A DNA stretch of 64,000 bases from Procambarus clarkii. Taxonomy: Eukaryota > Arthropoda > Malacostraca > Decapoda > Cambaridae. Under the pieces are notes generated by a model. The model saw only the letters and a program-made list of their open reading frames with translations, did not search any database and was not told where the DNA came from. Both the position numbers and the translations under genes were made by a program. Positions 21,836 through 36,572 of this stretch are shown here, piece by piece (the first letter of the stretch is position 1; each line of letters begins with the position of its first letter). The stretch is from positions 43,628,646 to 43,692,645 of the forward strand of contig NC_091160.1 in the NCBI RefSeq assembly GCF_040958095.1, in the 5' to 3' direction.

Positions 21836-22008
21836 ACACCATGGTGTCATATGGTAATCTACAGTGCCATGATGTAGTGTCAGAAGTGTATGGTGTATGC
21901 CATCTGGGTACTGTATAACATATCAGCATACTGTATTAACTGCATACTGCATACTGTATTATTGACTGTATTAAAGTTAAACAAAGTGAGGCTGTGATTT
22001 GTACCTAG

Positions 22009-22935
22009 ATGGGGTTCTGGGAGTTCTTTTACTCTCCCAAAGGGGTTCTGGGAGTTCTTTTACTCTCCCAAAGGGGTTCTGGGAGTTCTTTTACTCTCCC
22101 AAAGGGGTTCTGGGAGTTATTTTACTCTCCCAAAGGGGTTCTGGGAGTTATTTTACTCTCCCAAAGGGGTTCTGGGAGTTCTTTTACTCTCCCAAGGGGT
22201 TCTGGGAGCTCTTTTACTCTCCCAAAGGGGTTCTGGGAGTTCTTTTACTCTCCAAATGGGTTCTGGGAGTTATTTTACTCTCCCAAAGGGGTTCTGGGAG
22301 TTATTTTACTCTCCCAAAGGGGTTCTGGGAGTTCTTTTACTCTCCCAAAGGGGTTCTGGGAGTTCTTTTACTCTCCCAAAGGGGTTCTGGGAGTTATTTT
22401 ACTCCCCCAAAGGGGTTCTGGGAGCTCTTTTACTCTCCCAAAGGGGTTCTGGGAGTTCTTTTACTCTCCCAAAGGGGTTCTGGGAGTTCTTTTACTCTCC
22501 CAAAGGGGTTCTGGGAGTTATTTTACTTCCCCAAAGGGGCTCTGGGAGTTATTTTACTCTCCCAAAGGGGTTCTGGGAGTTCTTTTACTCTCCAAATGGG
22601 TTCTGGGAGTTCTTTTACTCTCCAAATGGGTTCTGGGAGTTATTTTACTCCCCAAAGGGGTTCTGGGAGTTATTTTACTCTCCCAAAGGGGTTCTGGGAG
22701 TTATTTTACTCTCCCAAAGGGGTTCTGGGAGCTCTTTTACTCTCCAAATGGGTTCTGGGAGTTATTTTACTCCCCAAAGGGGTTCTGGGAGTTATTTTAC
22801 TCTCCCAAAGGGGTTCTGGGAGTTCTTTTACTCTCCCAAGGGGTTCTGGGAGTTATTTTACTCCCCAAAGGGGTTTTGGGAGTTATTTTACTCTCCCAAG
22901 GGGTTCTGGGAGTTCTTTTACTCCCCAAGCCGAGC
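22009..22935 (+). repeat. 31-bp minisatellite derived from a LINE 3' terminus
   Basis: About 30 units of GGGGTTCTGGGAGTTCTTTT plus ACTCTCCCAAA. The unit is the reverse complement of the LINE end GAGTAGAAGAACTCCCAGAA/CCCC seen at 19340-19365 and 62900. The sequence that follows, CTCCCCAAGCCGAGCCTGGG, continues the same LINE end in reverse. GGGAG and CTCCC are inverted within each unit. Confidence 0.88.
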
Positions 22936-23044
22936 CTGGGGGACCAAGGCTTGTCTTGAAGGAGATATTATTGACCAGCCGCAGATTGCGGTCATGTGTA
23001 CAGTGATGGATCAATATTAAAGCAACGGCTATCTTCCTCCACAG

Positions 23045-23262
23045 ACGTGCGGTTCACCTCTAACCCGCCATCCATGGTTGCGGCAGCAGCGGTGGCGTCC
23101 GCTATCCAGGGCATCTTGCCCAGACACCACAGCGAGGAGATGGCGGCAGCGGCGGCGGCGGCGGCACCTATAACTGTAGCGCCTCGAGGCGGTCTTACAG
23201 CGGCACAGCTGTATATGCAAGAACTCTATCACAGACTGCACGCTATCACCCAGATCGACACT
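23045..23262 (+). CDS. CCND (arthropod CycD): Cyclin D, penultimate coding exon
   Basis: D-type cyclins bind and activate CDK4/6 to phosphorylate Rb in G1. The exon follows a CTCCACAG acceptor and is closed by a GTGAGT donor; it starts in phase 2 and ends in phase 0, 73 residues with the split Asp. VRFTSNPPSMVAAAAVASAI matches the cyclin D1 stretch around ISNPPSMVAAGSV at the end of the second cyclin fold. In place of the short vertebrate loop it has an insertion: HHSEEM, eight Ala, then PITVAPRGG. LYMQELYHRLHAITQIDT leads into the next exon. Earlier exons (cyclin box proper, LxCxE region) were not found in the window, so the gene is partial at its 5' side. Orthology is clear from the motif; D1/D2/D3 cannot be told apart in arthropods. 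Confidence 0.88.
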
Positions 23263-23336
23263 GTGAGTACCCTTCCTCCCTTGTGTGTGTGTGTGTCTGT
23301 GGCGCGGGGTTTTGAACAGGGGTGGTCTGTGTACAC

Positions 23337-23560
23337 ACTGTTGGCTGTGACCCCTGTTCCTTCTGTTGGCTGTAACCCCTGTTCCTCCTATTGGTTGTAA
23401 CCCCTGTTCCTCCTGTTGGCTGTAACCCCTGTTCCTTCTGTTGGCTGTAACCCCTGTTCCTTCTGTTGGCTGTAACCCCTGTTCCTCATGTTGGCTGTAA
23501 CCCCTGTTCCTTCTGTTGGCTGTAACCCCTGTTCCTTCTGTTGGCTGTAACCTATTCCCT
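23337..23560 (+). repeat. 25-bp tandem repeat, about 9 units
   Basis: TGTTGGCTGTAACCCCTGTT plus CCTTC repeats with few changes, starting 75 bp inside the cyclin D intron. Confidence 0.9.
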
Positions 23561-25186
23561 TCGTGTGAGAGGTCTGGGAGCGTGTGTGTGTGAGAGAGGG
23601 TTGGGAGCATCTGTGTGAGAGGGCAGGGGGAGGGGGGGAGCGTGCATGTGTGAGAGAGAGGGGAGGAGGGTGGGGGCGGCGTGTAGTGTGGGTGGGCGTA
23701 GGGGTCAAGGTTCAGGTCAAGTGGGGGATGTGAGTCAGGGAGGGAGGGAGGGAGGGAGGGTTTAAGGGCGGGGTGGGTACTCCGAGACCCACGATTCATT
23801 CATCGCTACACCCACCCCTAGCCTCCTTGTGATCAATGTACACTATACAAATCAAAACAAAACAATGTAGACTGAGATAAGTCTCAATTCAAGACAATGG
23901 AAGTGGCCTTGGTCGGTTGGGAAGCGTTACTACGTAGCTGCGAGAGTTTACTCTTTGAGTGAAGTAGAGACGAGGCACTCTGTTGCCTCCCACCATACAG
24001 CGGCGCCCTGGTGTGTATACGCCGGGGCGGGTATGTTTACTGAGGCACATGTTGGTGTGTCGGGTTCCACACAAAGGTGCTAAAACACTTCTCTTGTAGT
24101 GGGACACATGTGATCCCGTCTCTGGTGGTGGCCCCGCACCGCCCCAGTCATTGTAACCCGCCTCTACCCAAGGCTCGACCCGCAACCCGTCCTCCTAATA
24201 CAGCCAAGCATTTTGACGTATACTTAAGGCCAAAAATCGTCGTACTAGAAAATGGAAGCGGCTCGCGAAATTGACATGACGTCCCGTTTTCTGTTGTGAG
24301 TCTTCTGGTAGGTTAGGATAAGGGTAGTTTAGTACGACTGTTTCTTGACGTTGGGGAAACGTTAGGAGGACGGGCTGTACCCGACCCTAGAGAGTATCTT
24401 GCCTTTTTACCTTCGTAGCGACTTATTCACTCTTAAGAGCCTTTACATGACACAAAGACAAAAGGACATCCGTAGGCGCTGGGAACGCCAGTGAGTCCAA
24501 GAATTTTAAGAAGATACTCGACAAGTGGAATGGCCTGAAAGAAGTTGTGGAAGCCACTTCCATTCACAACTTTAGGGCCAAATTCAACACGAGAATAGGT
24601 GCAAGAGACGGAGCCAGGCCAGACGGGGCATAGAGGTGTAGAGGTGTACCGCAAGCACCGTGGTAGCTGGCTACCCCTGCCCTCTGACCCTTGTTGCTAG
24701 CTTGTTCGGCCGGTAATCTGGAGCAATACTGTGTACAAACAAACTCCTGATAAGGTGTGACGGGTGGCCGGACGAAGAGGTATTGGGGGAGCTGGTCTTT
24801 CTCCTGCTACTGCTGCTCCTGTTACTTATGTTCCTGCTACTGCCATCCCCATTGCTACTGTTGCAGCTCCTCCACTCTTAGCCCGTGTTCCTAACCTTCC
24901 ACATATTCATATCCTGATTTTCTTGTTTCTATCAAAGGAACTTTCATGTTGATGTAGCCACTTGTGGTGTCGGTGTGTGGTGCTGGCCCCACAGTGGGTG
25001 CTTGTATGAGGGTGGGGGGAGGTTAAGGCCCTCACCTCCTCCTAGATAAGCAGTCAGTCCGGGGATATTATACCCTCTGGCACTCACCTTGTTAATCCGC
25101 TGTGCATTACGTGTCCCCTGTGAGTGGCACCCTTGGCCGCCTCTGGCTCTCCTTGTCTGCCGGGCTTCAGACAAGGACGCGGGGGT

Positions 25187-25366
25187 CTCCCTGTGGGCGT
25201 GGGGGTCTCCCTGTGGGCGTGGGGGTCTCCCTGTGGGCGTGGGGGCTCCCTGTGGGCGTGGGGGTCTCCCTGTGGGCGTGGGGGTCTCCCTGTGGGCGTG
25301 GGGGTCTCCCTGTGGGCGTGGGGGTCTCCCTGTGGGCGTGGGGGTCTCCCTGTGGGCGTGGGCATA
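25187..25366 (+). repeat. 20-bp tandem repeat, 9 units
   Basis: GGGGGTCTCCCTGTGGGCGT repeats nine times, one unit short by one base, inside the cyclin D intron. Confidence 0.92.
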
Positions 25367-25811
25367 CACAGTGTAAGTGAACGTTAGTGTTTGGTTCCAA
25401 GTTGGCACAGTCTATGGTCCACTCCGTGCTCTCTTACCCCCCTTCCCATTACCCCCCCCCCCCCTCCCTCTCGGGGGTGTCTTGCATGTCCCGGAAATAA
25501 ACAAAGCAACCCATTTCCCCTCCCTGGGTAATGGGAAGGATGGGGGTGGTGTGTCCGGGGGGGGGATGGAAGGATGGGATAGTGTGTCCGTGGGGGGGGG
25601 GGGGGGGGAGTGGTGGGCGACCCTGGGTATGTATGAGAGAGCTGGAGGCGAGGAGGGTGAGGAGTGACGTAGGAGTGCCAGGAGAGCCAGGAGGCATTAA
25701 TGACCATGGTGCCTTCTGCTGCCCACCACCGGAAGTGACACGAGTCTACCGTTACCCTCCCCCCTCCCCTCCCTCTCCCCTTTCCCTTTGTCAGTCCTAG
25801 ACCATTGGGTA

Positions 25812-25950
25812 TACCTTCCCCTCACCCTGCCACCCAGGCCCCTCACCCTGCCACCCAGGCCCCTCACCCTGCCACCCTCACCCTGCCACCCAGGCCCCTC
25901 ACCCTGCCACCCTCACCCTGCCACCCAGGCCCCTCACCCTGCCACCCACA
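25812..25950 (+). repeat. C-rich minisatellite (CACCCTGCCACCCAGGCCCCT)
   Basis: Units of 21 bp, CCCTCACCCTGCCACCCAGG and one more base, are interspersed with a shorter form, CACCCTGCCACCCT. Intronic. Confidence 0.88.
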
Positions 25951-26062
25951 ATGGACAAGGACGTGTAGGCCAGACATTACTTGCGACAGTAAAAAATACC
26001 ATATTAATCACATGCAAATGATATAAACTGCTACAAAATCCATAATTACACAGCAATACAAA

Positions 26063-26065
<3 letters not shown>

Positions 26066-26127
<62 letters not shown>
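26066..26127 (+). repeat. (ATT)n microsatellite
   Basis: About 20 uninterrupted ATT units, 180 bp before the last cyclin D exon. Confidence 0.95.
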
Positions 26128-26128
<1 letters not shown>

Positions 26129-26306
26129 AAATAAGTGCATTAAATACAAAAAATGTGCACTGAATTCTTTGTTCAGTATAGCATATACAATTTGTCGTGA
26201 CCATTGTAGTTCATTTAAACACATGCATATATCATTGTCTCATTAGCAGCATGTATAGAATGTATAATGTATGATCAAGTTTCTAATATAAACTTTTGCT
26301 TTGCAG

Positions 26307-26420
26307 GATTGCCTAAAAGAGTGCCACCGTCAGATCGAGATCTGGACGCAGAACAACGGGGAGTCCCCCTCAGCATCCACGTCCACCACCCCAACAGATA
26401 TGAGGGAAGTTATGTTCTGA
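26307..26420 (+). CDS. CCND (arthropod CycD): Cyclin D, last coding exon with TPTD degron-like C-terminus
   Basis: It follows a TTTGCAG acceptor, begins in phase 0 and ends at TGA 26418-26420; 37 residues. DCLKECHRQIEIW aligns with cyclin D1 DCLRACQEQIEAL, the last helix. After a Ser/Thr-rich linker (SPSASTSTT) it ends TPTDMREVMF, matching the vertebrate cyclin D1 end TPTDVRDVDI, where the Thr of TPTD is the site whose phosphorylation drives nuclear export and degradation. The acidic Glu-rich run of vertebrate D1 is absent. The upstream exon ends in matching phase 0, which supports the joined model. Confidence 0.9.
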   Translation, partial: DCLKECHRQIEIWTQNNGESPSASTSTTPTDMREVMF

Positions 26421-27214
26421 CAGATGTACCGACCAGCAAACCTCCCTGTTAACCCTCGCCGCATTCCTGCACCCCACGTTGGGGGCAGTGACTCCCTACT
26501 GGAGTCTTCTGGGGTCACCCCCAACACTGCCACATCCTGCAGTCGGTGACAAGGGGTTTGTGAAGCCCTCTTGGTACTGACACCACCGGCATCGTTGTTG
26601 CTGCCTGCCGGTGTTGGCGTGGGGCCCGCCGCCCCCTACCCATCCCTCAAGGGACGGTTGCCCCCACCACGCCTATCGTGTGCACAAGCTAGTCGGGTCG
26701 CTAATTTATATCGGATATAAATTGACATTAGCTACTGCTATTGCTACTGCTGTTATGGGCATGTATTTGTCCAACGTGAGCTCCTGTCCCTCTGCATGGA
26801 CGGCCCGCGGACGCTTCCAACCTACTGCTGCCACCACAGTATAAGCTTCATGCTTCCTCATGCTCCATCTTTTTTTTATGAGGGTCTGATTGGTTTAAAC
26901 AGCTGAGGTTCATCAGTAGTTTAAACCTTCCTCTCAGATCCCTTGGACATTGAATGTGACATCCAGTAGCTAGCATCAAGCAACTGGTTTGTCTTTCCAG
27001 GAGTCCGGCAGAAAAAAGAAAGCAATTTTGGTCAGCAAGTGTCGGGTATGTTTAGAGACTACCTGTCTCCTAACTGGAACATGGCAAGTTCGCGGGCTTC
27101 CTGCAGATGGGACCAAGAAGCCTTCTGCTGTGGGACATTTTCCATGAGCTGGAGCATCTCTTAGTGGATGGATGTCCGCAGGGCCAGGATTTATCAAGCG
27201 TTTATGCAACCATG
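26421..27214 (+). other. CCND (arthropod CycD): Probable cyclin D 3' untranslated region
   Basis: Sequence after the stop is GC-rich and non-repetitive to about 26850. I find no convincing AATAAA before the dispersed repeat at 27215, so the transcript end is not fixed. Confidence 0.4.
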
Positions 27215-27440
27215 TACGAAATTTAAACATCTTTTCTCGATCGTGGCGGCTTTGTTTACATTTATTAACCAGTGTATAGGAGCTTGGAAATTCCAGAGCC
27301 CAAGGTTATGTTATAAACAACCTCGTAATGCTTCAGAGCTCATAAACTCTTTAATAAATGTAAACAAGGTAGCAATGTTAATAAAAGATGTACAGGTTTC
27401 ATAAGTGGTTACATAAATGCTTGATGAATCATGTCCCACA
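27215..27440 (+). repeat. Dispersed repeat, family R1
   Basis: TTATAAACAACCTCGTAATG, CTCTTTAATAAATGTAAACA and GATGTACAGGTTTCATAAG are shared with 21330-21490 and, in reverse, 3205-3365. Confidence 0.65.
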
Positions 27441-28080
27441 AGCCAGACAGTCCAGCAGTTACCTGCCAGCACCATGGAAACTGAAGCTATAACAAATCTT
27501 GTATAGCCTCTTGCGTCCTATGCATGATAGGCACCAAAACTGTGATTCATTTTCTACTAATACGAACATATAAAATGCAAAAAATATGTACATGAACTGT
27601 AAGACTACTTATTAAGATAAATTTGGATGTGATATAACATTAGAGTCGACACTTACGATTAAGTTCGGATGACAAGAGTAGGTAGGGTAAGAGTGTTAGA
27701 TCCAATGATTTATTGAACCACACGTGGAACTCGATATTATTTTCACTCTTTTTATTTGTTGAAACCCAGCCTTTTTGACATCTCTGTGTAAGGCATTAAA
27801 TATTCATGTGGTAAACTGAAATAGACAAAGGTTTACAAGTGGTCAATAAGGCTTTCATTGCATTGCATTAGTGTGCCCATTATAGAAATTTCCCATGTAT
27901 GTTGTTCTTAATCAGTGTCAAACTGTTAGTATGCATTTTTCATGCTTAGAGTGCATTTCCTTACCAAGCTTTCTGATACATATCTTGTCATGTTGTCCAA
28001 GCCTAGATATTTGGCCACCCCTTAGCTTCATCACTGGCACTGTTCTCATGCTCTTCATTCATCTCATCATTATACACAAT
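27441..28080. other. AT-rich sequence, no gene seen
   Basis: No exon-like or mobile-element sequence is recognised. Confidence 0.4.
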
Positions 28081-28084
28081 ACAT

Positions 28085-28355
28085 TATTCTCTTATATCCA
28101 GTTTCATAATACACAGTGTTGCCAAGGTATATAGATACCTTTGCTTCATAATACACTAGTGTTGTCAAGAGATATACATATCTCGCTTCATAATACAGTG
28201 TTGCCAAGGTATATACATATCTTCACTTCATAATACACAGTATTGCCAAGGTATATACATATTTTTGCTTCATAATACAGTGTTGCCCATGTATATAGAT
28301 ATCTCTGCTTCATACTACACAAGTGTTGCCAAGGTATATACATATCTTCGCTTAT
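28085..28355 (+). repeat. Degenerate 42-46 bp tandem repeat, about 6 units
   Basis: Units of GCTTCATAATACACAGTGTT then GCCAAGGTATATACATATCT recur with 5-15 percent change and small indels, so this is an older array than most in the window. Confidence 0.85.
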
Positions 28356-28883
28356 AAGACAGACGAGTTACTCTTGATATACCTTTTCTATCATTACCTG
28401 AAAAAACTTTTTTAATCAAACTTAAACTATTTATTCTCATCCTAATTTTTGGATGGATTTTAGTAGCGTTTTACCTGTTTCTATTTTTATTTCAAAAGCT
28501 TTCCTTAATTATTCTCAGTACTGAAACTCGCTTGCCTACAGGTTCGGAACCCTGAACAAACCAACATGGCGACTCAATTATGTGGGCAAGATGTGCTTAG
28601 CTATATTTTTTTTTATTTAAAATGATTTATTTAAACTTATTTAATGCATGTTTGCTTTTTATCTCTGGAGTAATATGAAGAATTTTAAACTAGCTTGATT
28701 ATGCTTCTAAGATGTGTTTCCATAATAGAAGAACATGACGTAGTTGATTTTTCCTAATTTTTTGTATTCATGTGTAAACACGATAGTTGTTCTGGAAATT
28801 TAACAGGGGCGAATAATATATATATTCGGGTAAATATACTTTGTGTGTGACACAGACACATTGACAGACAGACACAGACAACA

Positions 28884-28887
28884 TACA

Positions 28888-28940
<53 letters not shown>
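28884..28940 (+). repeat. (CA)n microsatellite
   Basis: Uninterrupted CA dinucleotides, preceded by imperfect GACACAGACA repeats. Confidence 0.95.
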
Positions 28941-28942
<2 letters not shown>

Positions 28943-28944
28943 GT

Positions 28945-30988
<2,044 letters not shown>

Positions 30989-30990
<2 letters not shown>

Positions 30991-31333
30991 AGGGTAGTCC
31001 AAAGTCTCCATATGAAAAATTAACTTTTAAACACTTAGCATATAAATAATATGCTATACGTACCTATTGAATTATGTTTTGTTTTAATGCCATGATGTAT
31101 GAGGAAAAGATACAAAACACGAATTGCCTAAACGCATTCAAAATGCAATTCCTCACATAACACCAAATGTGGTAATGTGCGTTCATCGTGGGTGGGAAGT
31201 CACATCTGCATGTGCTTTGAAAGTTTGAAAGTAATGGGAACCATGTAGTGCATATTCTGTGAATAATAAAGTTACATTTTGATAAAAGATGTTAATTCTG
31301 TGTATGAATGGAAACTTTTGGACTACCCTGTAT
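30989..31333. mobile_element. Small element with short inverted ends between two (TA)n tracts
   Basis: It begins AGGGTAGTCCAAAGTCTCCA and ends, in reverse complement, AGGGTAGTCCAAAAGTTTCC. It sits between (TA)n tracts, consistent with a TA target. The interior has no open frame; a stretch around 31170-31260 vaguely resembles the C-terminal end of a mariner-type transposase, but I cannot prove this. Probably a decayed mariner/Tc1 or its MITE. Confidence 0.6.
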
Positions 31334-31336
31334 ATT

Positions 31337-33204
<1,868 letters not shown>

Positions 33205-33290
33205 TTATTCTAAACTTTAGGAGTAGAAGAACTCTCAGAACCCTCTCTTGGTTCAATCTAGGTGCATATAATGTAAGCACCTGAAAATGT
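33205..33290 (+). mobile_element. LINE 3'-end fragment
   Basis: AGGAGTAGAAGAACTCTCAG then AACCCTCTC matches the terminal segment of the LINE at 19340. Confidence 0.6.
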
Positions 33291-33429
33291 CTCAGTGAGT
33301 TTTCTCTACTGAGAAAACTTTCTACTCTACTCTTTTCTAAAAACAATTTTTTTTTTTTGGGGGGGGGGCACTTTCCTGCCCCATGGGAGATCACCCCTTT
33401 CTAAATTACTGTCCCCCTTTCCCACCCAA

Positions 33430-33930
33430 GAAGCTGATTAAAGAACAACCCTTGCTTCGACAAAGAAAACAAAGATCCTGAACTGACATCCACCCAGACG
33501 GGTGGGGTCATTCGCAAAATGCAGCTGCATGATAGCTCTCTGCTCGACTATGTAACTAGATACAAATACCTTGGTCTTGAAGTTCCACTGTACCGCAATG
33601 TTGTAGCCAGACTGGGTCGCCAATGTAGAGAGAGGCTTCGTGCTCTCAAGGCTGTGGCAGGCTACCATCCAAGCTATGGTGCAAATGTGAGAATTGACAA
33701 AATGATGTATCTCTCATATATTAGGTCTCTAATTGATTATGCTGCACACATGCTTGCCCTAGTGCCTGAGAGAATGCTTGGAGGGCTGGAAAGATGCAAA
33801 ACGAAGCCATGATGATTATCCTCGGATGCCCCCGTACAACTAAATTACTAAACATGAGGAAGGAACTGAATATTTCATGTGTAAGTGATCGTATCACTGA
33901 AATTAATGCTTTAATTGGTATCAAGATGGG
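33430..33930 (+). pseudogene. LINE reverse-transcriptase C-terminal region, broken
   Basis: The frame from 33519 reads DYVTRYKYLGLEVPLYRN, then CRERLRALKAVAGYHPSYGA and YLSYIRSLIDYAAHMLALV, the thumb and connection region that follows the catalytic domain in jockey-like LINEs. The frame is broken at 33812 and the YxDD core is not present. AGAAGCTGATTAAAGAACAA at 33430 is repeated at 34139, suggesting a duplication or second insertion. Confidence 0.75.
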
Positions 33931-33933
33931 TGG

Positions 33934-34997
33934 CTAACCCACCCTAACCCCTGCACTGAAGCCCTCCAAGCCTTCTTCCTTGAAGGTCAGCATCCCTCCA
34001 AATGGATTACCAAAACTGCCACTGTGCTCAGAATGTATAATATTCATCACCTCTACCAAGAGAGACAACAACAACACTTTCCTGCCCCATGGGAGATCAC
34101 TCCTTTCCAAATTACTGTCCTTCCATTTCCCACCCAAGAAGCTGATTAAAGAACAAGCCTTGCTTCGACAAGAAGCAAAGTACAATGCCTTAAGCCATAT
34201 TGATGCTTTAGTCAGAGAGCGCTCCCTTTCCCAGATTATTTACACTGATGGATCCTTGCATCAGTCCCATGGTGCAGCTGGAAGTGCAGTTGTTGTGACA
34301 GGGAGAGATGGTTCCTTCTCCCATGAGTGTGGAGCGCGTCTAAGTAACTGGGCCTCCACTCTTCAAACAGAATTGGTTGCCATAATCCTTGCACTAGAGC
34401 GCGTATATATGAATCCGAAGTTAACTCGCTAATTGTGACTCCTTGTCATCCTTGACTGCCCTCAGCTCCCCAAGGCATAACTGTGACGTGCTTATCTCTG
34501 AAGCTAGACACAGATATAATGAAATAATCAATGATGGAGTCAGAGTTTGTCTCCTGTGGATTCCTTCACATATTGGTCTCCGAATGCATGATAGAACTGA
34601 TGAGTTGGCCAAGACTTTTGCTCGTAAAGAGGGAATTGATTACCAACTTGGACTGCCTTTGAGCAGCCTGAGGGCAGCAATATCCCAGGAACATCAACTA
34701 AATTTCGGAGACTTGATGCAAAGTGAAATTCACACCAGTTACTCCATCTATCACCATTCTATTATGCAGGAAGAACCGCACGTCTATTGGTCATCCAGTA
34801 AGGTTAGCAGACTTCTAGATGTTACCACTGCTAGGCTTAGGCTCGGCTACAAGTACCTCTGGGAGTTTGTAACATCTGCTGATGTAGATTTGACTAAATG
34901 TAAACTCTGTCAGCAGAACTATTCGCATACTTTGCGTCATTGGAATGCGCATATAATGGAATGTGAAAAAATCGCTGAATTCAGAGATAACACCAGT
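33934..34997 (+). pseudogene. LINE RNase H domain and C-terminal zinc-finger region, broken
   Basis: Continues the same LINE. IYTDGS (about 34238-34255) and the following GAAGSAVV, then QTELVAIILALE, are RNase H core motifs with the first catalytic Asp and Glu. A stop and frame change near 34432-34443 break the domain; VCLLWIPSHIGL and DRTDELAK, its C-terminal part, continue in a new frame. CKLC...H...H near 34895-34960 resembles the CCHC-like C-terminal motif. The copy cannot make a full protein. Confidence 0.8.
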
Positions 34998-35080
34998 CCA
35001 GCAACCAGGAGGCCTGGTCGACGACCGGGCCGCGGGGACGTTAAGCCCCGGAAGCACCTCAAGGTAACCTCAAGGTAACC
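34998..35080 (+). mobile_element. 5'-truncated SINE family A tail inside the LINE
   Basis: AGGCCTGGTCGACGACCGGG, CCGCGGGGACGTTAAGCCCC and CTCAAGGTAACCTCAAGGTA are the last part of SINE family A. LINE-like coding resumes after it, so it is a nested insertion. Confidence 0.75.
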
Positions 35081-35176
35081 ATCAGTGGTGTCCAAGAAAT
35101 GTGTAAGTACTTCATTCATAATGATGTGCTGCCCGAAATCTTAGCAAAGTATCCAAAATTTGCTTACTGTAGGTAA
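35081..35176 (+). pseudogene. LINE C-terminus after nested SINE
   Basis: In frame it reads ISGVQEMCKYFIHNDVLPEI then LAKYPKFAYCR and a stop at 35174-35176, a natural end for the LINE frame. The 42-bp array starts just after. Confidence 0.6.
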
Positions 35177-35184
35177 TGCATGCA

Positions 35185-36572
35185 CATGACTGTAAAGCTG
35201 CCGCCCAGTTGGGTGGGTGTGGAGCACATGACAGTAAAGCTGCCGCCCAGTTGGGTGGGTGTGCAGCACATGACTGTAAAGCTGCCGCCCAGTTGGGTGG
35301 GTGTGCAGCACATGACTGTAAAGCTGCCGCCCAGTTGGGTGGGTGTGGAGCACATGACTGTAAAGCTGCCGCCCAGTTGGGTGGGTGTGGAGCACATGAC
35401 TGTAAAGCTGCCGCCCAGTTGGGTGGGTGTGGAGCATATGACTGTAAAGCTGCCGCCCAGTTGGGTGGGTGTGGAGCACATGACTGTAAAGCTGCCGCCC
35501 AGTTGGGTGGGTGTGGAGCACATGACTGTAAAGCTGCCGCCCAGTTGGGTGGGTGTGGAGCACATGACAGTAAAGCTGCCGCCCAGTTGGGTGGGTGTGC
35601 AGCACATGACTGTAAAGCTGCCGCCCAGTTGGGTGGGTGTGGAGCACATGACTGTAAAGCTGCCGCCCAGTTGGGTGGGTGTGGAGCACATGACAGTAAA
35701 GCTGCCGCCCAGTTGGGTGGGTGTGCAGCACATGACTGTAAAGCTGCCGCCCAGTTGGGTGGGTGTGGAGCATATGACTGTAAAGCTGCCGCCCAGTTGG
35801 GTGGGTGTGGAGCACATGACTGTAAAGCTGCCGCCCAGTTGGGTGGGTGTGGAGCACATGACTGTAAAGCTGCCGCCCAGTTGGGTGGGTGTGCAGCACA
35901 TGACAGTAAAGCTGCCGCCCAGTTGGGTGGGTGTGCAGCACATGACTGTAAAGCTGCCGCCCAGTTGGGTGGGTGTGGAGCATATGACTGTAAAGCTGCC
36001 GCCCAGTTGGGTGGGTGTGGAGCACATGACTGTAAAGCTGCCGCCCAGTTGGGTGGGTGTGGAGCACATGACTGTAAAGCTGCCGCCCAGTTGGGTGGGT
36101 GTGGAGCACATGACTGTAAAGCTGCCGCCCAGTTGGGTGGGTGTGGAGCACATGACTGTAAAGCTGCCGCCCAGTTGGCTGGGTGTGGAGCATATGACTG
36201 TAAAGCTGCCGCCCAGTTGGGTGGGTGTGGAGCACATGACTGTAAAGCTGCCGCCCAGTTGGGTGGGTGTGGAGCACATGACTGTAAAGCTGCCGCCCAG
36301 TTGGGTGGGTGTGGAGCACATGACTGTAAAGCTGCCGCCCAGTTGGGTGGGTGTGGAGCACATGACTGTAAAGCTGCCGCCCAGTTGGGTGGGTGTGGAG
36401 CACATGACTGTAAAGCTGCCGCCCAGTTGGGTGGGTGTGGAGCACATGACTGTAAAGCTGCCGCCCAGTTGGGTGGGTGTGGAGCACATGACTGTAAAGC
36501 TGCCGCCCAGTTGGGTGGGTGTGGAGCACATGACTGTAAAGCTGCCGCCCAGTTGGGTGGGTGTGGAGCAAG
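35185..36572 (+). repeat. 42-bp minisatellite, about 33 units
   Basis: Each unit contains GTAAAGCTGCCGCCCAGTTG and GGTGGGTGTGGAGCACATGA. Variants are GGAGCATATG, GCAGCACATG and GACAGTAAAG, arranged in a higher-order order (for example the CAGTAAAG unit is followed by the GCAGCA unit several times). 42 is a multiple of 3, and no frame on either strand has an in-unit stop in most readings, so several long frames exist (for example GAHDCKAAAQLGGC repeated). I read these as by-products. Confidence 0.93.

Larger units (their letters stand above)
23263..26306 (+). other. Last intron of cyclin D
   Basis: A 3.04-kb intron with GT...AG ends (GTGAGT, TTGCAG). It contains three minisatellites (23337, 25187, 25812), poly(G) runs near 25590, an (ATT) tract at 26066 and no recognised exon. 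A region of 23570-25180 shows GA/GT-rich and unique sequence without gene evidence. Confidence 0.75.

Noticed and set aside
22996-23044. MYSDGSI-like RNase H phrase just before the cyclin D exon
   Set aside because: Only seven residues match, it is followed by stops in the other frames and by a clear splice acceptor; it may be a chance match or a tiny LINE relic.
24764-24952. 62-codon Ala/Thr/Pro-rich frame in the cyclin D intron
   Set aside because: Short-period GCTACTG-like repeats explain it; no conserved motif.
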